Assembly (NCBI RefSeq): GCF_000003815.2
Contig: NC_049980.1
Location: 745,258-809,257 of the forward strand
Length of the DNA: 64,000 nucleotides
Direction: 5' to 3'
DNA from: Branchiostoma floridae
Lineage: Eukaryota; Chordata; Leptocardii; Amphioxiformes; Branchiostomatidae
The position numbers and the translations under genes were made by a program. The notes under the pieces were generated by a model. That model was not told the DNA's origin and made no database searches. It was given only the letters and a program-made list of their open reading frames with translations. Below, one piece after another: positions 1 to 11,700 of this stretch (its first letter is position 1; the number at the start of each line of letters is the position of its first letter).

Positions 1-2065
1 GACGTCATGTATTTTAGCTATCCGCCATCTTGAATTATCACCTTAAATGTCTTAAGGTAGCAGAACACAGTTTTTCGCCTATGGGGAATTACATGGTTAA
101 GGACCCCAAAGTGAGGTGGTTCGACGACTCAAAAAATATATCAGGGTGCAAAAGTAATTAACAAGAATTCGATATGTTGGAGTTGAGGGTATAATCTACA
201 CCTCACAACACATGTGAAAATGAGATGAAGTTTGCCTGCTCGTTTTCCCAGAAAGAACACTTTGAAGTGACCCCCAGCGGAGGTCACCATACAGCCGACA
301 CACGGAAGTAGCGGGAACCGGATTCGTGCGCGAAATTCTACCCAGCCAAACAAACATCGTAACCCAACTCATACAGCCTCAAAACTTACGTATCCCTCTA
401 CTATTCACCACAGTTTCCGACTCGCTGACGCGCACAGAAAAAATTCAATGGCCTTTCAAGAACTGCGACGACCTATTTTGTGCCCGATCTACTTATGTCC
501 ACGGGGGTCGCCCATAAATCCTGTGTTATGCGACCTTAAGATATTTTTTTTAACATATAACCCTAAAATCCCATGAAAAAGGATTAAAAACGTTCACATG
601 AATGTTTTTGTAAGAAAAAAAGGTGATGATGATATTGTCGGCCATCTTAGATTTTAACCAATTACGTCATCAATTAATATAATTTATAAAAATTTTGTTA
701 GAAATGTCACACTAAGATATGTTAGATATTGAAGATATATGAAAACAAGTGTAGATTCAGCAAATAATTCGAAAAATACCTTTGTTTAAACCAAAATTAT
801 TACGTCATTGTCAGAAATCAAAATGCGGACAATGTCATTAGCGCCGGTAAAATCGGGTTATTTTTACTTATTCAAAACTAATTTTCTTTTGTTTACAAAA
901 TACATTCTTATGAACGTCTTTTCTTTCTATTGGGTATTGGGGTACTGTGTACAAAAAACGTATTTGAGAAAATTCAAGATCGCCGATTCAAGATGACGGA
1001 CACAAGACGTCATTTTCCGACGTCATATTGGCGTCAATACCGTCGTAATTGGCAACAGAAGACTTGACAGCCTTGAAAATCAATGACACTCTTTTTAGTT
1101 AACGTTTAGTTTAATACCTTAAAGTATAACGGAGAATCCCTATTTAGATAGTTTTAGCAAAATAAAAATGCATCTTGATGTCAAAATTGCGTCATATTAT
1201 GTCATACCGAGATCGAACTTGCAGAAAAAAAAAACGAGTACTATGTACAGTGTAGTTGAATGTAGTAGATATACCATTCGGACTTCTGTGACTATTAAAC
1301 ACAACTTGTTATATGGACACCAAATTTTTTAACAATTCTGAAGACGTAATATCTGAAGACCTAAAGAAAATCGACACTTATTATACAATATGACGTAATT
1401 ATGACGTCACCATTTTCACTATATTGGCTGGAACCATAGAAAATGGTATTCCCAGATAACTTCAAGCTATGCTAAAATAACTATAACAGCAAATGCAAAT
1501 AAAAAAATTACAAACTCTTCATACGACTTGTAATGCCTAAAGCAACATCATTGACATCAAAATGATGTTGTGAAATGACGTCATGCTTCTAATATACCAG
1601 TTGGGCTCAGTCATGATATATCCACAACATTGAATTTTTGAAAATACATTTTTTTCAGCAAATAAACGCAAAAGACAATGGAGATAGACTAAAAACGTTC
1701 ATTAAAACGATGACAAAAATAAAAAAATAGGTAGTTGCGAATTCTAAGGGATAATAAGCTAGTTAATAATAGGGTCCACCATCTTAGATTTTGGCCGATT
1801 ACGTCATCATAGGAGCATAATTTATTCATATCTAATTGTGAAATATATTGTAGAGAAGATAAGACTTTATAAATGTAAGAATGTAGCAGTATGTATCATC
1901 TGATACGTTGTTAAGAAAACTTAGAGACACAGGAAACTGGATGCGTGAATTTATGATGCTAAAAAGGGCTATAGGCTATGTACATCTGGATAGATGAGGA
2001 CGATTATTCGGACAGCGAAACATTATGTAACATTTATGAATATTAATGGTTTAATCCCTGTATAG
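1..2065. repeat. AT-rich repetitive region with ACGTCA motifs
   Basis: No convincing exon is visible on either strand. The region is AT-rich and carries roughly ten copies of ACGTCA or TGACGTCA-like motifs (for example at 1, 663, 803, 1006, 1020, 1398, 1575, 1800). Two related stretches, about 586-710 and about 1687-1850, share the order: an AAAAACGTTCA motif, an A-rich run, then CCATCTTAGATTTT followed shortly by TTACGTCATCA. This indicates an interspersed repeat or a tandem duplication with a spacing near 1.1 kb. The family is not recognised. The 3' part of the dynamin-like gene, transcribed leftward, may continue through here as intron, but I cannot show an exon. Confidence 0.4.
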
Positions 2066-2700
2066 TTTCAATGGATATACTTACCAGTCAGTCTGGAAAA
2101 TGTTTTAATACCTTCTGCTCAATTCCAATGGGACACTTTATTCCCCAATTTGATATGGAGTAAGATATGGAAAGCACAAACGTTTGATATTAAGGACAAT
2201 AACCTTAGTGAATTTAATTTTAAAATTCTACACAAGATTCTGCCATGTAAACTTTTACTTCATAGATGGAAAATAATAGACACTACAGGAAATATTTACA
2301 GACCCACATGTGAAATATGTAACACGGAAGAAAACTACATCCACATGTTCATTAAGTGTAACCGGCTACAAGGGTACTGGGAGAGAATTAAGGAACGAAT
2401 CTTTGTTTTAGATATGGATATAAGCACAGAATTCATTTTACTCGATGATAATTCAAATCTGTACATTACTCTAGCAAAGTATGCAATATTCCTGTCATGG
2501 TCTAGATATAAAGATAATCCTTTGTTACTTCAAAGACACAACATCCTACAGTTGTTCAATGCACTATGTGATTCGGTAATTCCAGTCAATACATAGATCA
2601 TAGCAAAATGTGTATTAATGAGGATATTTTGATGATGTTATACATGTTTGGCATTTTGTACACTTAATTATCGCTGATTGAATAAAATCAATTGGAAAAA
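2066..2700 (+). mobile_element. Non-LTR retrotransposon 3' end, 5'-truncated
   Basis: The frame is open from just after a TAG at 2063 to a TAG at 2596. The protein resembles the C-terminal zinc-finger region that follows reverse transcriptase in LINEs: W-rich entry (FPNLIWSKIWK), then FNFKILHKILPCKLLLHRWK, then CxxC...H...C (CEICNTEENYIHMFIKC) and a hydrophobic tail. The 3' UTR is short and has an AATAAA at about 2681 followed by an A-run, as expected of a retrotransposed copy. Upstream polymerase and endonuclease regions are absent, so this is a dead fragment. The clade cannot be set from this piece. It lies antisense to the neighbouring dynamin-like gene. Confidence 0.75.
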
Positions 2701-3075
2701 AAGAATGTAGCCGTAATACAGCAAGTAAACATTAAAGATAAAGTGAAGTTAATGATTGTCGCCCAAAATGTCTGTCAACAAACGGTTAACAGGGCAACGA
2801 GAAGAATGGAAAATTGTCCAAGCTTCTTAAAACTGTTACCAACTAAATTTTAGGAAAACTCACAAAACTTGTTGGCTCTAGCGAAAGCCGTTCTGACGAT
2901 ATGTGACATGAAGGTTGGCCTCAAAAGCCCCACCCCCGGTCTGAATAGGGTTAAGGTCTGTTGTCTTCAAAATCAATCTAGGCTAGCAAACGATAATTCA
3001 CATTTGCATAATTTTTGCAGGAGCATTGCATACCAAGACATTCAAACCAGAGAAGCCGAATAAAAGAAACGTTAC

Positions 3076-3158
3076 CTGTACTGAGTAGACACTTTGTGAT
3101 CAAGACTCTCTGGCAGCAGCTCATAGATGCCATCCAAGACCTTGGCGAAGTTCCCTCC
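3076..3158 (-). CDS. Dynamin-like GTPase, further exon after G4
   Basis: Acceptor TTTTGCAG|GGAGGG and donor TACAG|GTAACG bound 83 bp. In phase 0 it reads [20 protein letters not shown] then HKVSTQY. This matches the position in dynamin GTPases where an E/LL-rich helix and HYRW-like segment lead from the G domain into the stalk. A direct join to exon 5 is phase-compatible but would omit the beta strand and G5 loop, so an exon between 3159 and 5197 may be missed or lost. It ends in phase 2, so another exon is needed further left. Confidence 0.6.
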
Positions 3159-6100
3159 CTGCAAAATGCCATTGTTTCAATTTGACATCTTTTAAAACGT
3201 CTAACTACTTAGTTTGTCCTATACACATTGAGGTTTCGGGTCACACAGTCTCGTTGCAAGGCATTCACACTCTGGCTACTATTACTGCACACATTTACCA
3301 ATTTAGATGAGCCTTTATAAACAACATTGATAGCATGGATGAAAAAACAAACAAACTCATAATTATTATTCATATCCAGCGGTGGTGGAGCAGACGACCG
3401 CACATCTCATCCAAGTTTGTCGACACTGCGGCTATGTCAGCAATAGATATCCTTATGAAGATAAATATTGCATCAAATAGAGCGGTAGAAAATTAGAGAG
3501 AAGTACTTTAAGATCCAAATCTTTGGCTATGCTATTTGAAGTTTCATTACTCACAACCACGTGTATTTCAATGGCCGGTGTTTTAATGATCGTCTGTTAA
3601 TTTTTGTTGTCTTCTACATGTCATTAATGACTGGTTCACTTTTCATTGCAGCCATAGTTCTTATGAGTCACGACGCGGATCCAGACGCAACGTGCTGTCA
3701 CAAATAGACCTTGTAAATTAAGAAAAAGAATATGTTAAAGAAGATGTCAATTACATCTTACGAATGCGGCCTAAAGGATTTGTACAGTCAAACCTGATCA
3801 AGACGACCACACGAGGGACCGGACAAAAGCGGTCGTGTGGAAATGCGGTCGGTTTGAAGAGTATAAACTTACAATAGTATAGTTTAAACGAAATTTCCTC
3901 CCATAAGTAGACTGCCCCACTGACTCCCAATGAACCACGTGCACCCACGTGCATCCGCTGCGATCTTCATTTTTTTTTAACGCAAACTGGTAGATTTCTG
4001 CACAAAATCACTTTAGTTATCATCGAAAATCGGTGGCACGTCAAACATGAAAATGGCGCGGTCGTCATGGGCAGTGATGCGTTTCTGTGCGATCCAAATA
4101 TTTGGCGATCGCGGTGGCATCGGCCAGGCGGTCGTCTTAATACCCCCTTCACATTAGGCGCGATTCGATCGGAAGACTAGTTTACGAGCTCTGAATGACA
4201 TTTTCGTGAGTAAGACGTCCGGTGTTCTCACGATCATCTTGCGATTTTTAGGGATCGCCGGCAATTTTCAGAAGTCTTACTACGGTCGCGGTGCAGCGAA
4301 ACATGTTCTTAACATAAGCGACAAGTCGCAGCAGATCTCCCAGATCGCAGAGCTCGTTACCGAGTCGCAGATCGTGTGTGCAAATCGTGCGTACCTCGCA
4401 AGTGTATCGGTCAATAATCTTGCGTCAATCCAACGATTGAAGACCGATAGGCGAGCACAGACATAGTTATTAATCATCGAGCGCTAATCGGATGGCGAAC
4501 GCCCGTTAGTCGGGCGACGTTTGGGCGACGTTCAGCCGACTTCAAATTCTTAACAAATATTTAATTTCTGGGAATGTGAGGGTAATTCTAACATTGTGGT
4601 CCCTGTGGCAGTATGTAGGCTGGCTTTGTGACACACTTTCCTTTCTTGTGTCATTTCTAGTATGCCCGTGCATTCTATTGATTGGTTAAAAAGATTCCGA
4701 CAACAAAATAAGCAACATTTATTGATCTCTTGCCTTTTTTGAGGAACGTTTTGTGTTCCCTTGTCCGCGTGCAAGAGGTCATGGGAGGTTCATTATCATA
4801 GATTTATTCATCGTGGATCGCACGAGGCTCGCTTATATGTGAGGGGAACATATTTTGGGCGAAAAATACGCAAGACCATCTTAAGATCTTAAAGTCAGCC
4901 GACCTTCCTGCGATCGCGAAGTACGTCCGAAGATCGTATATAATGTGAGGCGGGTATAAAAAAAGCTCAATATTTACGTCGCTCAATGCTTGCGTCAATG
5001 GGGAAATGTTCGGGACAGAGGAAAAAGCGGTTGTAATGGCGAAGTGGTCGCTAAGAAGAGGTGGTCGCTTGGACAGGTTTGGCTGTATGTCTGTATGCCA
5101 TTTTTTAAACCGTCACTGTTTGAAAAATATTGTAGTTATTTTGTCATCCAGCCTTCGTACGGAATTGAAGACGCACCTTGTTTGAATGAGTGAAAACCTG
5201 AGATTCCTGCAGCCCCTCCCACATCTCCCTTAGGGCCTGAATGGTTGCTTCCTTCACCTCTTGTCTCTCGTTAGATGGTACCAGGTCCCACTTGTTGCAG
5301 ACAAAGATAGCTTTCCTGAGGTCGAACTGTTCCAGCTCAGACCGCGCACCATGGTCCCTGCACTTCATAAGCAGACGTCCGAACTAGATGCATAGGTGTA
5401 ATCGAAAAGTACCTATTAGTAAATATTTTACCGTATTGATACGGCACATTAGAATTCTATGTAATTCATGCAAGTTAAAGATTACCAATGCATGTGATAT
5501 GTGCAGAAAATTCAACATTGCAACTCGAATCTTTAAATTTACCCTAGTACGATATCTTTCCTTTAAAAAGCTTTAGGGAAAATCCAACCCTGCTAACGCT
5601 AACTTGCTCTATCTCCGAGAATCTCTACCAACATGAACAAAACTTTTTTTCGGTACTAGTACTAGTAGGTAATATTTTGTGCGTAGGCCTGAATTGAAAA
5701 ATCAATGAAACGATTTTTCACCCTGTCCTGTTGTACTCCGCCGGCCCTGTAACTGTCGATGATGTAGATGAACGCAAAGGCTGATGGGATATACCCCGCT
5801 ATGATGTCGTCCATCGCGTCGCTCTCGCCGACTCCCGGGCTGTCCACGATCGTTACGCCTCCCTGCGGAACCAACATGTATTACATAATTTTGGACCATC
5901 CAGCCCTCATGCCTGCTTCATTATGCATATGCCCATACATGCCCGGGAGTTAAAGAAGGCATATACGCTCTACGGCCAACCCTAAATAACGGTCATTTAC
6001 TACCTGTCTACAACATTGGAACCAATTTGAAAACAGACTTCCAATATCAAAATATTTGAATGGCCCGTTTATACCCAAAGATAGGCTCGCACTCTGAAAT

Positions 6101-8472
6101 ATATATTCAAGTCTGTATGCAGTACGTCTGGAATTTTTAGGTTTCTCAAGTTGCTGGAAATAATAGTAGAATGCAAGAAGAGTGAGCTCGTCGCAAACCA
6201 TACTCCCCGGCCAGCTAATTCATTCGGCATGATGTGTCTATACTAATCCATAAGAGCCTTATGCGCAATATATATATATATATATATGCGGACTTACAGT
6301 CAAATAGTCAGTATAAGGGCGTACGTATATCAAGACAGACGCAAACAACGACTAATTACAATCCCTCTTTTTTTCAAATATAGCATTTTGCAAATCTTTA
6401 TAGCTTAAGATAGCAATCACACGAAACAGGATTACCTTTAGAAAAGGAAGAGGCCAGAAGATCTCAATTTTCTTGGCCGGGGGTTCGGTTTGCCTTTGTG
6501 TTCCCCTCAGGTGGATGTAGCGCGCCAGCTGCTCCGTACACTCTTTACGGTTCTCACTCAGAGTGAGAGTGAGCTGATGTTGCCCCGTTTCTGTGTCTGG
6601 CTCGCTAAGATGAACCAGCGCCCTTTTGGTCACTCCGTACTTTACCTCACAAATGATAGAGGTGCTGCTCATGTGAGCTACGGGCAAGATGTCGTCTCCA
6701 AGTAGCAGGTTTAGGAGGGTGCTCTTTCCAGCAGACGTTTCTCCTAGGTCAAATGATAGTAGCATCAGCACAAAACATCTAAGTTGCTAAAAGAAATGAA
6801 TGCAAGCTAGTATGTAACTAGTGACTCACCGGAAATGTCGACCGAATCAGTTGGTCTTCTTGCGCTGTCAAATTAAAACACACAGACCAGAACAGAACAG
6901 ACAGGTGTGACGTCAGCACTGAGTCAAAAACTTTCGAAAGTCCGTATCGGCTTATCGGTTGAAAAAAAGGTCGGTGTGCCGTAATGTAATGAACCTCTTT
7001 TACTCCTCACATCTCAGAACACATCAGCTTTCTATCAACCGGGGAGTAGCGCAATACCGGCTAACTTACGACAATCGACCTATTGCTGACGCCACACTGC
7101 ATAAAAATCACGTGACAAAATCATTGGGTCAAATAACGGGGACGACGAGTGAATCGGTCGAAAACTCCGGTGAGTTGGCGAACAGTTTATTTGTCATCAT
7201 AATGATAATCGTGATGCTAGCAATAATGATAACAATGACGATGAAAAAGACTGACGGCGAAGATGATGGTGTTATAACTAATTCTGAGGCAAATTGATAA
7301 TTATTATACATTGATGATAATACGGGTAGTTGTCATCACGATGTTACTAATAATATGAAACACATGATATCATTTTTTTCTTGAATAACGAATACAGGGT
7401 ACAGAGGTGATGCACTCAGGCAATCTCTGATATCAATATCCACACTTTTGGCAAGTTAATGAGAATGTAAAAGACTTTATATATAGTATACAACAACAAG
7501 AAGTAACACACCATTGAAGTTTGGCAGTCCTATTAGGATTCGAAATTCATAACAGGGTTATGACTCTATAACTGTAAGTTACTCATCAAGTAGCTGGATA
7601 TAATTTGAAGACGGTCAGGCGTTCCAGATAGCATCCGCTATCTTTCGTCCGTGACACTGAATAAATCTAGATGAAACTGCTTTCTATACCCTTGATATGA
7701 ATGCAAAAGAGCTGAAGGCAATTTTGAACTTTCCGGTACTTGGGACATAGCGCACAACCCCCACCCTTACCTGTAACGAAATGAACAGGAGCTAATTCAC
7801 TCATTTGTATCGAAGTTTGTCTTTTTTTAGCTTTGTCTTATCTTGTTTCCTATTGGACTTTCGAAATTGCCTTCAACGCTTTTGCATTCATAGTTAAGGT
7901 ATTATAAAATAACCAGTGTCTTAGACGAAAGAAAGTAAATACTATCTGAAACGTTTGACCTATCCAAAATGATACCCTGGAGTTGCTTGAGTATACATGA
8001 CTATTGTATCATGTATGGTGTTGAAATTCTGTACGTGTGTTCAAAGGAGACTTGCAAGAAGCTTCCTTCAAATCTTCTGAAACAAAACTCTCAAAGTTTC
8101 CTCACCTGCCACAAGAATTGGGCAGTCATCCTTTTCAAGGTGTTCTTGAACCTCTTCGAAGATTTCCATGACGTCGTCACGTCTAAAGCGAATCGCAAGC
8201 TTCTCTTTTTCGCTCTGGTCCAGGCAAGGTAGATAGGCTATAGTATTCCGGCAGAGCTGCAGAAGAAGTTCCCGCTTGGTGTTGTAACGCTCGGCTATGT
8301 CTGCCATCATCTCAGCAACCTATGAGATACGTACAACATTACGTACGTACCGTACTATACTAGTGATTCCTTCCTTCAGGAAGAAGATTATGCGCGCTCT
8401 CTCTCCCACGAACACGCATTGCTACATACGCACACACACAAACACAAATACGCGCGCTAACACACACACGCA

Positions 8473-8516
<44 letters not shown>

Positions 8517-8788
8517 CACATGCTATAAGCAAAACAATAAATCGTTACCGCAATTTGTCAACGTCAAAATTTTCTTAGTTAGCGTAGACTAACCTGTTCC
8601 GGACTAGTTGCTTTTTCGCCCTCTTTCCTGAGTGGAAGGGCCTTTTGTTTAAGTACTGCGCGGGCTTGGTCCACATCAAGATCTTCTAGTCCATTCACGC
8701 CCAACTCCTCTAGAAGTTTTAAGACCCTGAAAGGCTTCATGGCGTCTATATCATCTTCTGTGAGGTCTTGTGGTTGGTTGCTGGCCAT
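3076..8788 (-). CDS. Dynamin-family large GTPase, N-terminal part (6 exons found)
   Basis: Spliced model: 8594-8788, 8106-8319, 6436-6743, 5722-5862, 5198-5383, 3076-3158. All junctions are GT-AG. Junctions 1-5 agree in phase and give 348 continuous residues. The GTPase motifs appear in order: G1 GETSAGKST (residues 137-145), switch I threonine in HMSSTS (T163), G3 DSPG (246-249) and G4 NKWD (316-319). This spacing and the sequence [12 protein letters not shown] fit the Dynamin_N family. Such GTPases bind and remodel membranes or act in innate defence. Residues 1-136 are a helical, charged N-terminal extension without a recognised domain. The segment after G4 appears to lack a G5-containing exon before the last exon found. 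The stalk and C-terminus are not visible and probably lie beyond the left edge. Subfamily is unassigned. Family assignment is confident; the 3' structure is not. Confidence 0.85.
3783..5087. mobile_element. Inverted-repeat DNA transposon inside dynamin intron 5
   Basis: The left end reads TACAGTCAAACCTGATCAAG followed by GACCAC. The right end, reverse-complemented, reads TACAGCCAAACCTGTCCAAG followed by CGACCAC. These diverged terminal inverted repeats bound about 1.3 kb without a convincing transposase frame, so the element is non-autonomous. It lies entirely in the intron between exon 5 and the next exon of the GTPase gene. Superfamily and target-site duplication were not determined. Confidence 0.6.
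4141..4962. mobile_element. Second, nested inverted-repeat element
   Basis: Inside the element at 3783-5087, a second pair of ends is visible. The left has TACCCCCTTCACATTA and the right, reverse-complemented, has TACCCGCCTCACATTA. Both are followed by CGAT/TCGGA-rich sequence. The interior has many GATCG and CGATC words. This suggests one transposon inserted into another. No transposase is recognised. Confidence 0.4.
5198..5383 (-). CDS. Dynamin-like GTPase exon 5 (G4)
   Basis: Acceptor GCATCTAG|TTCGGA and donor CTCAG|GTTTTC give 186 bp, 62 codons in phase 0. The protein continues QQDR with [10 protein letters not shown] and carries the guanine-specificity motif NKWD in [20 protein letters not shown] second acceptor-like AG downstream (before GGACCATGG) was rejected because it breaks the frame with exon 4. 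Confidence 0.9.
5722..5862 (-). CDS. Dynamin-like GTPase exon 4 (G3)
   Basis: Acceptor TTCCGCAG|GGAGGC and donor GACAGG|GTGAAA give 141 bp, exactly 47 codons in phase 0. The G3 element is [12 protein letters not shown], with DSPG in place of the DxPG of classical dynamins. It is followed by [19 protein letters not shown], the next beta strand, ending in GGVQQDR. Confidence 0.9.
6436..6743 (-). CDS. Dynamin-like GTPase exon 3 (P-loop, switch I)
   Basis: Acceptor GACCTAG|GAG and donor CTAAAG|GTAATC give 308 bp. Together with exon 2 it makes G1 GETSAGKST. Following are [10 protein letters not shown], the switch I segment [16 protein letters not shown], and finally the amphipathic [11 protein letters not shown] that precedes the G3 strand in this family. 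It ends in phase 0. Confidence 0.9.
7610..7660 (-). ncRNA. Decayed hammerhead-ribozyme-like motif (family 1)
   Basis: On the - strand the order is GTCA, CGGACGA, a 7-bp stem (AGATAGC, loop GGAT, GCTATCT), GGAACGCC, then TGACC. A hammerhead needs CUGANGA, stem II, GAAA and a GUC-type cleavage site, with stem I formed by flanking strands. Here stem I (GTCA with TGAC) and stem II pair, but the core has substitutions in three places, so it should be inactive. It shares its flanks with the motif at 32626-32669, which keeps the core. Confidence 0.4.
8106..8319 (-). CDS. Dynamin-like GTPase exon 2
   Basis: Acceptor CTCATAG|GTT and donor GGCAG|GTGAG bound 214 bp. It encodes 71 residues plus the first base of the P-loop glycine codon. 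The exon holds a long charged helix ([14 protein letters not shown]) followed by the first GTPase beta strand, CPILVAG. The split glycine codon is completed in exon 3, so the P-loop is divided by the intron. The intron between exons 1 and 2 contains a CA microsatellite. Confidence 0.85.
8421..8524. repeat. CA microsatellite
   Basis: A CA/CACG-rich tract ending in a long uninterrupted CA run lies in intron 1 of the dynamin-like gene. The frames it opens are low-complexity artefacts. Confidence 0.9.
8594..8788 (-). CDS. Dynamin-like GTPase exon 1 (start exon)
   Basis: The exon runs from an ATG at 8788 to donor CAG|GTTAGT and encodes 65 residues ending in phase 0. The protein is acidic and helical ([20 protein letters not shown], then [13 protein letters not shown]). 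This hydrophobic helix-turn-helix pattern could be a small interaction domain of SAP or LEM shape, which is inference only. This ATG was chosen because the frame downstream joins exon 2 exactly. No signal peptide or membrane segment is present, consistent with a cytosolic GTPase. Confidence 0.75.
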
Positions 8789-11700
8789 TTTCTCTTGGAC
8801 TGGGTGTATGACAAGAAGTCTATATGACTATGAACGTAAAATAGCAAATCCCTCTCAATATATTGTTGTTATCAATCATGAAATCTTTCAATGTAAAGAC
8901 AGTTATCACCTCAGTATACTAGTAAAACAAGAGTCCCAATGAAACAAACCTCCGTAAAATAATTATGCTTTATGTAGTGTTATGTACGCCGATTGGTACC
9001 CTCCCGACCAGGAATAATGGTTGTCATGTATTAGAATTATTCTTTACATTCATGTCCAGGAATTTGTTTGTTATGACACTAGGCAGTAACTATTCAGTGT
9101 AGCATATCGTAGCCTAACCTCTTCTCTGTAGAGCATGTAATTGGCCCCCAGATTACTGACAACAGCTGTGCATTCTCAGGCCGCACCTTTAAAATGGGGG
9201 TGTCGTTCTGTAATATTACATTGCCTATAAATACTGTTAAGGTGCCTAAAATCAACGTGCCTCGTTGAGATCTCACTAGCTGCCTACATAGCAAAATGCA
9301 AACAAATGCATCAAAAACATCTTTAGGTATAGCCTTGAACATACAGACAACAAAAACACAGTACCTGTGTTGCAGGTTAACGTCTTTTTCACCGAAGTAA
9401 TTACTGACTTGACATTTAGATTCAAAGCCTGGTTAGAGGTCATGCACATATGGACTGTGGACTTGTTTTGGAGGTGTTATCCAAATAATATCGATCGGTG
9501 CGCCATTGTAGTATGCAACATAGAAAACTTTATGATCGAACTATCTTACATAGTGGCCTCAAATTTCTTAAAGGATTAGTCTCTCACAACAGCATAGAAG
9601 GTTTTCAATTGACAAGCTGGAGTTCAAATCTGTGCATGATCGTTTGTTATACGGTTCATTTTCTTGTAATCAGCTAATTGGAAGAAACCTACAGATTTAA
9701 AAGAAGTCCATAGTTGGCTTTTCGAATACTGCTTTCGTTTGCCGAAACTTGCCCAGCTAGTCTTTGTCCGAATGGAAAAATAAAGCAGACTAATTTTTTT
9801 TTAACAATATCCAATGATTTTGCATATTTCTAGCAAACCTCTCCTAAATTCCAATACGAAAATGGTGCACAAAGTTCAACACATTGGCAGAGGACAATTC
9901 CATATGTAGCTACATAGTTTTACGTAAATCGTTGACGTTTTACCCGATATGTTCAATACACAACTTGGTGTCCTTACCTTACACCTATTTTTTTTAAAGT
10001 TCTGTAACAAGGAATATTTTCTTACCTTTCTATATTGTGGCTTATCTAGTCTCTTACACAGAAGTATTCACCAACACTCGACTCGTGTTCGTAAAGGGCG
10101 GAGCCTGGAGGTCTTGTGACTCAAAAATGACCTTTGAACTTCGGGAGCACCTGCGTTTCTACGTTTTGACTATGTGTTTGTGGGTGGGTGTGGGGGCTTA
10201 TTATCGGTAAATTTTAAACTCCCGGATCGAGAAGTATAAACTTGGAGCAGAATCCATGTCACATGGTTATACTTTAAATACTTCTGATAAATAATAATTT
10301 ATAGTGTCATAATTGCACCTTCACTAATTACATGTTTAGAATCGTGTTGAGATACAAAAATACAAGAGGCTGGATACAGGGTATGCCGGCAATCGACGAA
10401 AAAAAGTGACGGGAAATGGGGGTTTCGCGTTGGATTGGGTGCCTAGAGCACGTAAACAGTACTGAAATGGTACCTACCGGCTGTAATCATTATGATACAA
10501 CAAGGCGAAATGTAAAGATACCAGTCTTAGCCTTGTTTACCTGCAGAATTGACGAAATTGGCAGTATTGTTGAAACTAGCAAACCATGCAACGAAATGTA
10601 AGTTAAAATTTAGATCAGTAAAGCTGTTGATTATGCTAGCCAGAGATTTCAAGATTGTCTCTGATATGCGATCGTTCAAGATGATATTATGCCATTTTTT
10701 TTTCGAAAAATGGTTTTTAATGTATATGACATTCGCCCTCTGACCTCATTCATGATTTATTGTATCTGTTTATGTTTTTGTATCTACTGTATGTTTGTCT
10801 TTATCTGTATAAGCCCTAAGTAAATTAGGGTATCTCAATAAAACAGTTAGATACAAAGGTAATAAAACATCGATGTTTTCTATGCACTTACTAAAATGAG
10901 AACGGATGAAAAAGAGTAGCCTTTTTCACAAAATAAAGCGTCATTTATTAAAACATTTTTGTGGCGTACATATAGGTAGCACCCACACAAAACGCAGTAC
11001 AAAGCATTGAAACATGACAAACACATATACAGGGATGCACCCCTTTCCCTTCACAAAGCTTTTACAAATTTCGTGTAGACAATACTCTGCATTATTGAGA
11101 CAACCCCTAGTTATCCTGGTATCCATGACAACCGTGCTAGACACGCCCTCATATTTTGCTTCTCCCGTTTGAGCGACAAGAAGCAGTGATACAATAACGC
11201 AAGCCCCACTGACGTCACATACCTCATAATACGTGAAATCAAATCAGTAAAGCATGCTTTACGCCCTTTCGCTCATTCGAGTACACATGTGTGGCGACAA
11301 GAATTGTAGGTATTATGTCAAAGGTAAAGTCCCCTTCGACGTAAACAGTCCTGTCTCGGCTATTGTTTTCAATTTGCATAACAATGTACGGAACGTTATG
11401 TCACCTGCAAGATAGTGGAATGTTTACAAGTTAGGGGTCTTTACCTTTGACATATTAAAAAGAATCCCTGTCACCCGCGCATGCGTATTGGTATGTGTGA
11501 AAGGACTTAAACGCACGCTGTACGAACGCTTTACACATAATTTTATGTAGTGTGAGCCCCTACCTACATAACAGATCATACACAAAGTCGGTGCGCATGA
11601 GTGCTGTACAGTAAGATATATTTACAGCGCGTTTTTAGTAGTATTTAGGCACCAGGGCTAGCTTCAGTACACATATTATTGCAGTAGCCCTTAATTATTA

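Noticed and set aside
3590-3710. Possible missing G5 exon of the dynamin-like gene
   Set aside because: An acceptor-like site and short frame exist on the - strand, but the in-phase reading hits a stop and resemblance to the family is poor.
5351-5362. Alternative acceptor for dynamin exon 5 (before GGACCATGG)
   Set aside because: It breaks the frame with exon 4. The acceptor at 5384/5385 restores it and gives [10 protein letters not shown].
5590-5640. Possible 19-21 bp micro-exon between dynamin exons 4 and 5
   Set aside because: Once the correct exon 5 acceptor was found, no extra exon was needed.
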